Positions 1 through 7,944 of a DNA stretch of 33,215 bases are shown piece after piece. The notes beneath the pieces were generated by a model that saw only the letters and a list, made by a program, of their open reading frames with translations, ran no database searches and had not been told where the DNA came from. The position numbers and the translations under genes are program-made. Every line of letters starts with the position of its first letter. The stretch's first letter is position 1. The DNA is taken from positions 1-33,215 of the forward strand of contig CAZQEN010000037.1 in NCBI GenBank assembly GCA_964591605.1, given 5' to 3'. The stretch comes from CAYLLT01 sp964591605. GTDB taxonomy: Bacteria; Planctomycetota; Phycisphaerae; UBA1845; PWPN01.

Positions 1-25
1 GTCCACTGTTGAAGTATGCAGGGTG

Positions 26-55
26 CCCCACCCCGTCGCGAAGCGCGGGGTGGGG
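26..55. repeat. GC-rich hairpin upstream of the beta-propeller gene
   Basis: A perfect 10-bp stem (CCCCACCCCG with CGGGGTGGGG) encloses a 10-nt loop. It lies about 100 nt before the first start codon. It could be a dispersed palindrome or the end of a transcript entering from the left. No T-run follows, so a terminator call is not supported. Confidence 0.5.
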
Positions 56-159
56 GACCGATCGCCCTGTTCGCGTGTCGCTCCCGCATCCGCCGAACGC
101 GGCAGGCCGGGGAACCCAGGTCGCAACAAGCGGCAAGGAGAAACGCAGGAGTACAGCCC

Positions 160-1641
160 ATGCATCGCCTCACGCTGATACTGTCGATCCTGGCTCTTCC
201 CGCCCTCGCCGCCGCCGCCGATCTCCCCCCGCCCCGCCCGGCCGCGACCGCCGCGCCCATCCGCGTCGGCTCGCTCCTCCAGCCCATCGTCGACCAGCAT
301 CTGATCGAGCGCATGCAGGGCGCCGCGCTGCGCCTCCATCCGCCCTGCCCCCGCGAGGTGGTCTTCACCTTCAACGCCCCCTGGGAAGGCGCCCAGAGCG
401 GCTACGTCACCATGATGCCCGACGACGGTGTCCTGCGGATGTACTATCGCGGCGGCGGCGACCTGGGCCGCGAATACACCTGCATGGCCCTCAGCAAAGA
501 CGGCATCCACTGGGAGCGCCCCAACCTGGGCCTCTTCGAAGCCGCCGGCTCGCGGAGCAACAACATCATCTGGACCGGCCAGCGCAAGGCCTACTTCGAA
601 TCGCACAATTTCTCCCCCTTCAAGGACGCCAATCCCGCCGCCCCGCCCGAGCAGCGCTACAAGGCCGTCACCCAGAGCAAGCGCGACATCGCCGGCGAGA
701 CGCAGCGCGTCCTCGTCGCCTTCGTCTCGCCTGACGGCGTGCGCTGGAAACGCCTCCGCGACGAGCCCATCATCACCGAGGGCGGTTTCGACTCACACAA
801 CGTCGCCTTCTACGACACCGTCGCCCGGCAGTACGTCTGCTATTCACGCGAGGGCCGCGAGGGCAAACGCAGCGTCACCCGCACCACCTCGAAAGACTTC
901 CTGACCTGGACCCGCCCGGTTTTCCTCGACTTCGGCGACTCGCCCCTCGAACAGTTCTACACCAACGGCATCACCGCCTACTTCCGCGCGCCGCACGTGT
1001 ACCTCGGCCTGCCCATGCGCTTCGTGCCGCCTGCCGAGCGCAACACCGTCGGCTTCGAGCCCCGCAAGACCGACGGCCTCTCCGACGCCGTCTTCATGTC
1101 CAGCCACGACGGCCTCTACTGGAACCGCCCTTTCATGGAGGCATTTATCAGACCCGGCCTGGACCCCAAAAACTGGGGCGGCGCCCACGGCAACAGCACT
1201 CCCGCCTGGGGCCTGCTCCAGACCGGTCCGCAGGAGCTCTCGATCTTCTGGTCTGAGCACTACGACAACTATCCCGAGACGAAGATCATTCCCCAGCTCC
1301 GCCGCGGCACCCTGCGTCTGGACGGCTTCGTATCGGTCAACGGCCCCTATGCGGGCGGCGAATGCGTCACCCGTCCGCTCGTGTTCCAGGGCAGCACCCT
1401 GCGCCTCAACGCCTCGACCTCCGCCGTGGGCAGCCTCCGCGTCGAAGTGCAGGACCCGCACGGCAAGCCCATCGCCGGCAAATCCCTCGAAGACTGCATC
1501 GAGATCTGGGGCGACGAAATCGACCGCCGCGTCGCCTGGAAATCCGGCCCCGACCTCACCTCCCTCGCCGGTCGCCCCATCCGCCTGCGCTTCGCCCTCA
1601 AAGACGCCGACCTCTACGCCTTCCAGTTCTCCCCGCAGTAA
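160..1641 (+). CDS. exported GH32/GH43-like beta-propeller protein
   Basis: This 493-aa protein begins with an N-terminal signal peptide (hydrophobic LTLILSILALPALAAAA). The body shows the repeating blade pattern of five-bladed beta-propeller glycosidase relatives: 'SKDGIHWERP', 'SPDGVRWKRL', 'TSKDFLTWTRP' and 'SSHDGLYWNRP' are successive Asp-box-like strands, and the end 'LRFALKDADLYAFQF' is the C-terminal beta-sandwich typical of GH32-like planctomycete proteins. The likely role is binding or hydrolysing a glycan outside the cytoplasmic membrane; the substrate cannot be read from the sequence. I chose the ATG at 160 because AGGAG lies 8 nt upstream and it opens the signal peptide; the frame is open upstream but that part is low-quality. 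It is convergent with the glycosylase gene that follows. The catalytic acids were not assigned with confidence, so it may be non-catalytic. Confidence 0.85.
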   Translation: MHRLTLILSILALPALAAAADLPPPRPAATAAPIRVGSLLQPIVDQHLIERMQGAALRLHPPCPREVVFTFNAPWEGAQSGYVTMMPDDGVLRMYYRGGGDLGREYTCMALSKDGIHWERPNLGLFEAAGSRSNNIIWTGQRKAYFESHNFSPFKDANPAAPPEQRYKAVTQSKRDIAGETQRVLVAFVSPDGVRWKRLRDEPIITEGGFDSHNVAFYDTVARQYVCYSREGREGKRSVTRTTSKDFLTWTRPVFLDFGDSPLEQFYTNGITAYFRAPHVYLGLPMRFVPPAERNTVGFEPRKTDGLSDAVFMSSHDGLYWNRPFMEAFIRPGLDPKNWGGAHGNSTPAWGLLQTGPQELSIFWSEHYDNYPETKIIPQLRRGTLRLDGFVSVNGPYAGGECVTRPLVFQGSTLRLNASTSAVGSLRVEVQDPHGKPIAGKSLEDCIEIWGDEIDRRVAWKSGPDLTSLAGRPIRLRFALKDADLYAFQFSPQ

Positions 1642-1990
1642 CCCCGCCCCGCGGCGTCCACGACGCACTTCTCATCCCCCAATTGGGGTTCAGGCCGGCT
1701 GGGGTCCCGATGATGGGAACGCGAACAACGCGCGAAAACGGGAGTGGTCCAGCCGAAGACCTGGGAACGCGAAGTCAACCTTCCATGCACCCCCCACCGA
1801 ACCCGACGCGACTCAACGGACGGCAGGCCCGCCCATGCCGGCGACCTGCGCACCCCGCTCCGCCTCCTGCCGGCCGCCCGGAGCACCGGATGTGTTCAGA
1901 GAAGCAGAGGAGACGCGCGACGCCCCGGGATGGGAGGCGGACCGATGCCGCGAAAAACGTCGCCGACAAAACGAACCCGGTTCCGCCCCG
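1642..1990. other. 349-bp spacer between convergent genes
   Basis: No credible gene, RNA or strong hairpin is seen. The 12-nt string TGGGAACGCGAA occurs twice about 47 nt apart. The open frames crossing this stretch have arginine/proline-rich translations typical of shadow frames in high-GC DNA. Confidence 0.5.
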
Positions 1991-2935
1991 TCAACCGGGC
2001 GCCCGGGTGATGACCGGCCCGGTGCGGTCGGGTTGCCAGGCGTGGGCGGGGCCGTGGCGCTGCTCGTAGCCGTCCCACAGTTCCCACCAGTAAGCGAGGA
2101 ACTCGTACGGATGCCAGGCGGCAAAGTACCGGTGGATCGAGGCGGGCGTGAAGCGGCGCCGCGGGTGCCGCTCCCTGAGAAACCGCACGAGCTCCGTGTC
2201 GATCGCCAGGCAGTCGTAGCGCCCCAGAAGCATGCAGAGGTTCGACGCCGCGTAGGGGCCGATGCCGTGGATCTGCCGCAGACGCCGATGGAGCTCTTCG
2301 GTAGGGCCGCTGAATCGCTCGATCGAATCCAGGTCCAGACGCCCGGCATCCACCTGACGGGCAAGCCGGCTCACGAACTCCGCCCGATAGCCGAGCCGCG
2401 CGACCGTCCGGAGCTGCCCGAGCGTCGCCCGCGCCAGCCGGCCGGGCGTGGGGAACGACCGCGGACTCGACTCGCCGCCCGCCGTCGGCACACCCCAGCC
2501 CGCCACGAGCCGCTCCACCATCGCGACCGTCTGCCGCCACGTCACGTTACACGTGCAGATGACCTTGACCATGTCCTCGAACAGACATGCCCCGCGCAGC
2601 AGACGGCCGAATCGGGTCTTTGCCGCACCACGGTGCGACTCCGACCGCCGGCAGACCGCATGAAACCGGGTGAAATCCTCCTCCAGCCGCAGCATGCGGC
2701 GGATCGCGCCGCCGACGGCGTTCACCTCGGCCGGGTCGCAGGCGGCCTCCATCAGGATGCGCCGCCCCTTCCCGCGCACGCGAACCGTCAGCGCCCGTGT
2801 GTCGCCTGCCGCCAGCACCGTCTCGAGCTGTTGGCGCGGGGGATCCCACCGGTTCGGAGCCAGCACGAACCATCCGTGAGAGCAGACTGCTCGCGCAAAA
2901 TCGAAATCAACAGGAACCGGCAGCGTGAAACGCAT
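1991..2935 (-). CDS. HhH-GPD DNA glycosylase (OGG/AlkA-like)
   Basis: This 314-aa base-excision repair enzyme of the HhH-GPD superfamily removes damaged bases from DNA. The helix-hairpin-helix is at residues 219-232 ('LRQIHGIGPYAASNL') and the catalytic Asp is D246 in 'AIDTELV'. An N-terminal domain resembling the OGG1/AlkA N-domain ('FDFARAVCSHGWFVLAPNRW') precedes it. Where OGG1 has its Schiff-base lysine just before the hairpin ('HKALCILPGVG'), this protein reads 'HRRLRQIHGIG', i.e. Arg217. That suggests a monofunctional alkyl-base glycosylase, though the alignment is by eye. I start at 'MRFTLPVPVDF' (2935); the frame extends to 3010 but the added residues do not fit the family. The gene is followed by a convergent gene and stands apart from any visible operon. 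Confidence 0.88.
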   Translation of the reverse strand: MRFTLPVPVDFDFARAVCSHGWFVLAPNRWDPPRQQLETVLAAGDTRALTVRVRGKGRRILMEAACDPAEVNAVGGAIRRMLRLEEDFTRFHAVCRRSESHRGAAKTRFGRLLRGACLFEDMVKVICTCNVTWRQTVAMVERLVAGWGVPTAGGESSPRSFPTPGRLARATLGQLRTVARLGYRAEFVSRLARQVDAGRLDLDSIERFSGPTEELHRRLRQIHGIGPYAASNLCMLLGRYDCLAIDTELVRFLRERHPRRRFTPASIHRYFAAWHPYEFLAYWWELWDGYEQRHGPAHAWQPDRTGPVITRAPG

Positions 2936-3052
2936 CAGGTGGATGATCGGGGTGAAGAGAACCACCGACAGATGGACCTGCAACCGCCGCCAAGCGGCGG
3001 CGCGCAGCACCCTACCGGCTGGGAAGTGGATGGCATCAGAACGATGGGCGGA

Positions 3053-3211
3053 TCAGGTGGCCAGGCCGCCCAGAAGCGCCTCGAGAACCAGCGAGACCAC
3101 CAGGTTGGCGATCAGAGGAGCGACCGTCTCCTCACAGCTTGTGCTGGCCTGCAACAGGGCTCCGCCCGCGAGAACGATCGTCAGCGTCTTGCTGATGCGA
3201 ATCCAATTCAT
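3053..3211 (-). CDS. small exported protein (52 aa)
   Basis: A 52-aa frame starts at ATG 3211 with AAGGAG ideally placed about 5 nt upstream. The protein opens with a basic N-terminus (MNWIRISK) and a hydrophobic signal segment ending 'LLQASTSC', followed by a second hydrophobic stretch 'LIANLVVSLVLEALLGGL'. It looks exported or membrane-attached. It is the third of three small genes in one direction (3964-3647, 3580-3245, 3211-3053) with spacers of 66 and 33 bp, so the three are probably co-transcribed. The cysteine after the hydrophobic core suggests a lipid or disulfide attachment, but the lipobox is not canonical. Function unknown. Short proteins of this form (signal, LLQ, Cys, hydrophobic tail) are familiar from planctomycete genomes. 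Confidence 0.72.
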   Translation of the reverse strand: MNWIRISKTLTIVLAGGALLQASTSCEETVAPLIANLVVSLVLEALLGGLAT

Positions 3212-3244
3212 GACTGCTCCTTGCGTAAGTCCCAGACGCCTGAA

Positions 3245-3580
3245 TCACTGCCCCGTGCCGGTGCCCGTCCCGGTGGTGTTGCCGGTCCCCGTCGTGCCGC
3301 CCGGCACGAGCGTGCCAACACCTCCGCCCGGACTCACGGGGAAGGGAACGTTGATTTCGTCGCAGAATCCCGGAATCGTGCACGTCGGATCGACGTCGTA
3401 GTCGGGGAAGCCGTCACTGAAGGCCAGATCATATTCCAGCGGATCGCAGTTCAGGATGGTCCCGCACGGATTGAAGTTGTTCAGGATCTTGCTGCCGCAG
3501 CCGGCACCGGGAAACTGGAACGCCGCTCCCAGGAACGTTGCGGCCATCGCGACCTGAAACCATCGATAGAATCGCGTCAT
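3245..3580 (-). CDS. small exported cysteine-containing protein (111 aa)
   Basis: The ATG at 3580 is preceded by GGAAGG about 9 nt upstream. The 111-aa product has a signal segment ('WFQVAMAATFLGAAFQFPGAGC') and then a cysteine-containing region: 'NPCGTILNCDPLEYDL' and 'CTIPGFCDE'. The C-terminal tail is glycine/threonine low-complexity ('GTTGTGNTTGTGTGTGQ'). The even spacing of cysteines suggests disulfides outside the cytoplasm. It shares the layout of its upstream neighbour (signal, Phe/Leu-Gln, cysteine-rich body, polar tail), so the two may be diverged paralogues. Function unknown; no catalytic motif is visible. Confidence 0.75.
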   Translation of the reverse strand: MTRFYRWFQVAMAATFLGAAFQFPGAGCGSKILNNFNPCGTILNCDPLEYDLAFSDGFPDYDVDPTCTIPGFCDEINVPFPVSPGGGVGTLVPGGTTGTGNTTGTGTGTGQ

Positions 3581-3646
3581 ATGAGTCGCCCTTCCATCCG
3601 CAGGCGCTCGCCGGCGCCGCGACACATGTCCTGTCCGATCCGCTGC

Positions 3647-3964
3647 CTACTGGCCCTGGTTCTGCGTGTCATTCTGCGTGTCTGTGGTAAAGACGAGAGG
3701 CGTTCCGCAGTCGATCAGAAGCTCGTCCCCGACGACATTCGGATCGCCGCAGGGCTGGACTGCCCCGCCCAGGAACCCGTTCTGGCAATCGAGCAGATAG
3801 CAGAAGTCCACGGAAGTGAGCAGGCCGTTCTGGTAGAAGTTCAGCCCCTGGCAGTTACCGCCGAAACCGGTCCGGGTGAAACCGACGCCGCCAATCTGAA
3901 GGACTGTCCCGGTCATGGCGATCAGCACACACCACCGCCACAGTCGACCTTGATGCCGTTTCAT
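3647..3964 (-). CDS. small exported cysteine-rich protein (105 aa)
   Basis: The ATG at 3964 follows GGGAGG by about 11 nt. The 105-aa product has a basic N-terminus (MKRHQGRLWRW), a hydrophobic segment ('CVLIAMTGTVLQIGGVGF') and a body with five cysteines ('GNCQGLNFYQNGLL', 'DFCYLLDCQNG', 'QPCGDP', 'LIDCGTP'). The tail 'TDTQNDTQNQGQ' is polar. It is the first gene of the three-gene set of small exported proteins and is divergent from the GTPase gene. The presence of 'CxxLLDCxxGF' here and 'CGTILNCDP' in the next protein hints at common ancestry. Function unknown. Confidence 0.75.
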   Translation of the reverse strand: MKRHQGRLWRWCVLIAMTGTVLQIGGVGFTRTGFGGNCQGLNFYQNGLLTSVDFCYLLDCQNGFLGGAVQPCGDPNVVGDELLIDCGTPLVFTTDTQNDTQNQGQ

Positions 3965-4183
3965 GGCCTGCAAACCTCCCGGCAACGCCTGCTTGTCCTC
4001 AGCGGGATACCGACCTCAAAGAGCGGGGTCAAAGGGGCGGGGCGCCCCACCGTTTCCTACGCCGTGCAGAGTATAGAGCGGCCCAACCGTCCCTGCAACC
4101 CCGCTGCGGAGGCCCCCCGGATCGCCGGTCGACGGGTTCCCGGGCCATTTGACAAGCCATCGCCCTTGCGTTCCTCTACCCGA

Positions 4184-5890
4184 ATGACGGCTGACTGGAC
4201 CCGTTTGGCGGCCAGCGTGGATGCGCTCCGGGCGTCCGCGTTTCGGCTTCATGAGAGCGGAAATCTCGTTCGGGCGGCCGTCCAGCGATGGTGCGCCGAT
4301 GCCGACGCGGTGCGGTTCCACCTCGACCAGCCCCCCGCCCCACCCCTCCTGATCGGCATCCTGGGGGGAACCGGGACAGGCAAAAGCACCCTGGCCAACC
4401 GCCTGGTCGAAGCGGTCGTCTCGGGAACCTCCTTCCGGCGAACCTTCACGGGCGGGCCGATCGCCCTGGCAGGCCCCGCTGGCCGATTGCCGGCGGGGTG
4501 GTTGGGGGTCCCCCACGAGCCCGCGGTCCAGCTCCCCGCGAAGGGCCGGCCGGGCGTCCTCACGCTGGCCACGGCCTCGCACCCTCTCCTGGCATCGGCG
4601 GTTCTGCTGGATACGCCCGATCTGGACGGCGACGCCCCGGCCCATGCCGCGGAGGCCGACCGGGTCTTCCGCTGGACGCAGGCCGCCGTCTTTGTCGTCA
4701 CACCCGAAAAATACCAGAGGCCCGAGCTGCTGCCTTACTACCGCCTGGCCCGGCGGTACGAGGTTCCCGCCCTGTTTGTGCTCAACAAGTGCGAGGAGGG
4801 GGCCGTGCTCGAGGATTACCGCCAGGAGCTCACGCGACTGGCCTGGGCCCAGGCGCCGGTTTATGCGGTGCCGCGCGATGACGCCGCCTACGAGCCGCCG
4901 GCCGGGGCCGGACTCGCGGATCTGCGCGAGGCTCTGGCCGGTCTGCCGCTCCGTCCGAACTCAGTTCCTGTTGGTGGCCTGAAGAGGCGATGCGAGGACC
5001 TGCTGGGCCGGTTTCTGGACCAGGTCCTCGCCCCGATCTGCGACCAGCGGCGCAGTGCTGATCAGGTGCTCGAAACCCTCCGCCGGCTGCGAACGCCCAC
5101 CGGCGCGCTCGACGTCTCGCCGCTCACCCAGCAGTTGCAGCGGCGCATGCAGGAGCAGAGCGTGCTGTATCTCATGGGACCGGGCCGCGTGCTCGACCGC
5201 GTGCGCTCCCTGCCGGGCCTGCTGGCCCGCCTGCCCAGAACCGCCTGGGATCTGGTGCGCGGCGGCGAGCAGCCCTCCGCTGCCCCGGCCCTGCCCTCAC
5301 CGCGGGCGCCCGACTTCACCACGCTGCTCGCGGAGCAGTTGACCATCGTCCAGTCCCGCATCGACGATCTGCTGCGCACCAGCGGCCTGGCCGCCTGCGT
5401 CGATCAGGACGCCGCCGGTTACGCCGCCGCGCGGATCGATCCGCGCGAGGCGGGACGCATCGCCGAGGAGGAACTCGCCGCACTCCAGCAGTGGCTCGAA
5501 CAGCACTGGAACGAAGCCCCGCGCGACACCCGCGTGATCCAGAAGGTGCTCAAGGTCCTGCCGGGCGGCGCCCAGCTCACCCGATGGTCCGAGGCCGCGC
5601 CCTATCTGCTCGCGATCATCGTGGCCACCCACCACGCCTTCTTCGGCCCCATCGACCTGCTGATTCTCGGCAGCTTCAGCCTGGCCGCCTGGCTCGGCGA
5701 AAAGGCCAGCAACGAGGTGGCGTCGCGCACCAAGCAGGCCAACCGCCGTATGTCCGAGCGGTTCGAGGCCCTCGCCCAGGAGCAGGTGCAGCGCGTCGCC
5801 GCCTGGATCGAGCGGCAGGTGCCCTCCGACCGGGAATTGCGCGCGCTCGAGTCCGCCGCCGACCGGCTCGGCGCCCTGCTCGCCGATTGA
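4184..5890 (+). CDS. dynamin-like membrane GTPase
   Basis: A 568-aa P-loop GTPase. Walker A (G1) is 'GGTGTGKST' at residues 61-69, G3 is 'DTPD' at 143-146, and the G4 position reads 'NKCE' at 201-204 where most GTPases have NKxD. A long helical middle region follows. Near residues 470-505 lies a hydrophobic hairpin ('YLLAIIVATHHAFFG', 'LLILGSFSLAAWLGEKA'), then a helical C-terminal tail. GTPase head, helical stalk and late membrane hairpin are the layout of bacterial dynamin-like or YfjP/EngA-like membrane GTPases, so a membrane-remodelling or stress role is plausible but not shown. The open frame runs back to 1349, but only from ATG 4184 does it look like protein. It ends 9 bp from the convergent beta-helix gene. 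Confidence 0.8.
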   Translation: MTADWTRLAASVDALRASAFRLHESGNLVRAAVQRWCADADAVRFHLDQPPAPPLLIGILGGTGTGKSTLANRLVEAVVSGTSFRRTFTGGPIALAGPAGRLPAGWLGVPHEPAVQLPAKGRPGVLTLATASHPLLASAVLLDTPDLDGDAPAHAAEADRVFRWTQAAVFVVTPEKYQRPELLPYYRLARRYEVPALFVLNKCEEGAVLEDYRQELTRLAWAQAPVYAVPRDDAAYEPPAGAGLADLREALAGLPLRPNSVPVGGLKRRCEDLLGRFLDQVLAPICDQRRSADQVLETLRRLRTPTGALDVSPLTQQLQRRMQEQSVLYLMGPGRVLDRVRSLPGLLARLPRTAWDLVRGGEQPSAAPALPSPRAPDFTTLLAEQLTIVQSRIDDLLRTSGLAACVDQDAAGYAAARIDPREAGRIAEEELAALQQWLEQHWNEAPRDTRVIQKVLKVLPGGAQLTRWSEAAPYLLAIIVATHHAFFGPIDLLILGSFSLAAWLGEKASNEVASRTKQANRRMSERFEALAQEQVQRVAAWIERQVPSDRELRALESAADRLGALLAD

Positions 5891-5913
5891 GCGGCAGGCT
5901 CAGGGTGCTTTTT
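5888..5913 (+). terminator. possible intrinsic terminator of the GTPase gene
   Basis: A short stem TGAGC/GCTCA with loop GGCAG overlaps the GTPase stop codon and is followed 6 nt later by TTTTT. The stem is only 5 bp and the T-run is offset, so this is weak. It falls exactly between two convergent genes, where a terminator is expected. Confidence 0.3.
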
Positions 5914-7159
5914 GAATCTTTTTGCCAGCAACGACATTGGCCGCCTCCTGCACGTCGCCGTCGCTGTGATTCTCGATCTCCCTGCTCCGCTGGAACCAGT
6001 TGCCCATGATGACCGCCGTCTCGACGTCCTTCTCGAGGCGGATATCGGGCGAATCGATGCCGAACCGGCAGGCCTGCACGATCAGGTCGCCGCGCTCCGC
6101 CACGAGGGTGAACGCCTTGGCGGCCTGGGCGGGGTGGTTCAGGAAGTTGCACTGGCTGAAGCTGGTCGTGCCGCGCCCGCGCAGCAGCGCGGCCTGCGGG
6201 GTCGGCCCCCAGAAGCTGCAGTTGGACAGGTTCACCGGCCCGCGGTTGGAGGGTAGAACCTCCATCATCGCGTCGGCGCCCTCGCCGCCGACGAACTCGC
6301 CGTTGGTGATGAGCAAACCAGGCATCTGGCAGTCCTCGACGAGCAGGGCCCGCTGGCACCAGTCGGCCCCGATGCCCAGGAAGTTGCCGTTGGCCGTGCC
6401 CGGCGGGCGCTGGTCGCTGGCGCTCTTGAAGAACCGGTAGCCAACCTTGGCGCCGAAGACGAACGTGTTGTGGACGTACTCCCAGTCGGTGCGGGCGAAC
6501 TCGAACGCCACCAGGTTCTCCCAGAGGTATTTGCGCAGCGGTTCCCAGGGCACCTCGCGGCCGGCGTCGGCCCGCGCCCAGTAGTGCGGGTTGAAATGCA
6601 CGTTCTCGATGCGCCCGATGTCGGTGCAGCGGTCGACGTGGACGCCGATCCGCAGCGGGCAACCGAAGCAGTTGCGGATGTAGTGCAGCTCGCCGTGATA
6701 CGTACCGAAGTCCATCGCCTTGTACGGGTTGACGAACGTGCAGTCGATCACGCTGCAGTGGATGCCCTGGGCCTGGATCGTCCAGGGATAGGCAATGACG
6801 TCGGGCACGCGCTGCTCGGGATAGTAGAACGTGATGCCCTTGATGCAGCTCGACGATCGAAGCGTGACGGCCGGCGGTGCCTGCTCATCACCCTTGCCCG
6901 ACCTGACCTCGAAGACCGTCCCCCGCGAGAGCTGGGCATGATGCGGCGCCTCCCACACACCCGCCAGCGTCACGCCCTCCGGAACGTTGAGCGGCCGGTC
7001 GATCGTGTAGCGCTTCGCCTCCAGCCGCACGACCCCGCCGGTTGCGGCGACCCGTTCCATCTGCTCCTGGATCGCTTTCGAATCGTCAGCGGCGCGAGCC
7101 AGGGACACGGGAGCAGCGAATCCCACGATGATGAGCGCTATTCGTAGGCATCGGTTCAT
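5900..7159 (-). CDS. exported right-handed beta-helix (pectate lyase superfamily) protein
   Basis: A 419-aa protein with a signal peptide ('CLRIALIIVGFAAPVSLARA') followed by the N-terminal cap motif of pectate-lyase-superfamily proteins ('GGVVRLEAKRYTIDRPLNVPEGVTLAGV', residues about 41-68). Repeating beta-helix turns follow ('CIKGITFYYPEQ', 'CSVIDCTFVNPYKAMDF', 'VEDCQMPGLLITNGEF', 'LSNCSFWGP', 'QCNFLNHP', 'VQACRFGIDSPDI'). It probably acts on, or binds, polysaccharide outside the cytoplasmic membrane. No clear GH28 or lyase catalytic triad could be assigned. The ATG at 7159 is chosen because it opens the signal peptide; the frame continues upstream to 7306 through the left REP copy, which is spurious. 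Confidence 0.85.
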   Translation of the reverse strand: MNRCLRIALIIVGFAAPVSLARAADDSKAIQEQMERVAATGGVVRLEAKRYTIDRPLNVPEGVTLAGVWEAPHHAQLSRGTVFEVRSGKGDEQAPPAVTLRSSSCIKGITFYYPEQRVPDVIAYPWTIQAQGIHCSVIDCTFVNPYKAMDFGTYHGELHYIRNCFGCPLRIGVHVDRCTDIGRIENVHFNPHYWARADAGREVPWEPLRKYLWENLVAFEFARTDWEYVHNTFVFGAKVGYRFFKSASDQRPPGTANGNFLGIGADWCQRALLVEDCQMPGLLITNGEFVGGEGADAMMEVLPSNRGPVNLSNCSFWGPTPQAALLRGRGTTSFSQCNFLNHPAQAAKAFTLVAERGDLIVQACRFGIDSPDIRLEKDVETAVIMGNWFQRSREIENHSDGDVQEAANVVAGKKIQKAP

Positions 7160-7176
7160 GACTGGGCGAACGCCAT

Positions 7177-7208
7177 TGGAGTGCGGCGGCTGTGACGCCG
7201 CTTTGGCT
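7177..7208 (+). repeat. left REP copy flanking the RAYT gene (GGAG foot)
   Basis: A 32-bp element TGGAG-TGCGGCGG-CTGTGA-CGCCGCTTTGGCT that is an exact inverted copy of 7887-7918. It has a GGAG tetranucleotide followed by a hairpin (GCGGC with GCCGC). That is the form of REP sequences recognised by REP-associated tyrosine transposases, whose feet are GTAG or GGAG. Confidence 0.8.
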
Positions 7209-7244
7209 CCCGGCGGAGGCTGGGGAACCGGCACAAAAGGCCTG

Positions 7245-7847
7245 TCACCACTCCGCATGCACCTCGTACTCATCAAACCCATTGACTCGGTCTGTTTTGA
7301 ATCCATAGATGGTCCTGATCTGTGCCGGCGTGGCGGTTCGTTCGAACCACGAGGCGGAACACCAGGGATACTGGTTCGCTGCTGTGACCAGCCCGTGATT
7401 CACCGCGTTGTGATGAACGTAATGGAGTCTTGCGAAATACGACTTCTGATACGTCAGCAACGTCTCTCGAAAGTTGTGCCAGACCTTGCGCCCTGCCGAC
7501 CGGTCAAGGCCGTTTACCCACTTGGCTGTCTTCTCATGCAGGTGTCCCAGCATATGCGAAAGGCTGGAAGCTCCCTCTGCGCCATCAGGCGAAGCGGCGA
7601 CGAAATGGCAGTGGTTCGAGAACACCACCCATGCTTCGAGCTTCCATCCGAAATCACGGGCCAGTTTCAACAGGCCGCGATGCAGAACAGACAGCCGTTC
7701 ACGGCCGCGGAAGTGGTGCTTCTTGAGATACGTGCCTGCAGTGCCGAAATAGGTACCCGTTGCAGAAAGCTCATGGAGGGGTGCGTGGGGCCAGGGCGGC
7801 TGGTCCTCGCGGGCATTCGCTGGTTGTCGCTCAGCAGCGTTGTTCAC
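7245..7847 (-). CDS. REP-associated tyrosine transposase (Y1_Tnp, RAYT)
   Basis: A 200-aa single-strand DNA transposase of the IS200-like Y1 family. The HUH motif is His79-Cys80-His81 in 'VVFSNHCHFV', and the catalytic tyrosine is probably Y143 in 'LHYVHHNAVNHGL', followed by the family signature 'YPWCSASWF'. The N-terminal 'WPHAPLHELSATGTYFGTAGTYLKKHHFRG' is the strand-helix opening of the RAYT fold. No ATG fits; I use GTG 7847 because family similarity begins just after it. The upstream frame runs through the right REP copy and is spurious. The gene lies between two exact inverted 32-bp REP copies, the usual arrangement of a domesticated or non-autonomous RAYT locus. It separates two carbohydrate-related genes. 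The gene is intact, with no frameshift. Confidence 0.88.
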   Translation of the reverse strand: MNNAAERQPANAREDQPPWPHAPLHELSATGTYFGTAGTYLKKHHFRGRERLSVLHRGLLKLARDFGWKLEAWVVFSNHCHFVAASPDGAEGASSLSHMLGHLHEKTAKWVNGLDRSAGRKVWHNFRETLLTYQKSYFARLHYVHHNAVNHGLVTAANQYPWCSASWFERTATPAQIRTIYGFKTDRVNGFDEYEVHAEW

Positions 7848-7886
7848 GATGGAGGATCCATCAAGAAGGCCGCAACACCTCGCGAT

Positions 7887-7918
7887 AGCCAAAGCGGCGT
7901 CACAGCCGCCGCACTCCA
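7887..7918 (-). repeat. right REP copy flanking the RAYT gene (GGAG foot)
   Basis: An exact inverted copy, 32 of 32 bases, of the element at 7177-7208. The two copies lie outside both ends of the transposase gene, 69 bp beyond the stop codon's left edge (7177) and 40 bp before the start codon, and enclose about 680 bp. Confidence 0.8.
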
Positions 7919-7944
7919 CAGCTTCGCCTCCGACGTTGCGTCCC

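Noticed and set aside
4149..4177. Promoter for the GTPase with TTGACA at 4149-4154
   Set aside because: The -10 box at proper spacing (TCCTCT) is poor and would give a leaderless transcript; kept as too weak to annotate.
1349..4183. Very long open frame upstream of the GTPase, reading through to 5890
   Set aside because: It overlaps the beta-propeller and glycosylase genes on both strands and its translation is arginine/proline-rich without domains until 4184; it is a high-GC shadow frame.
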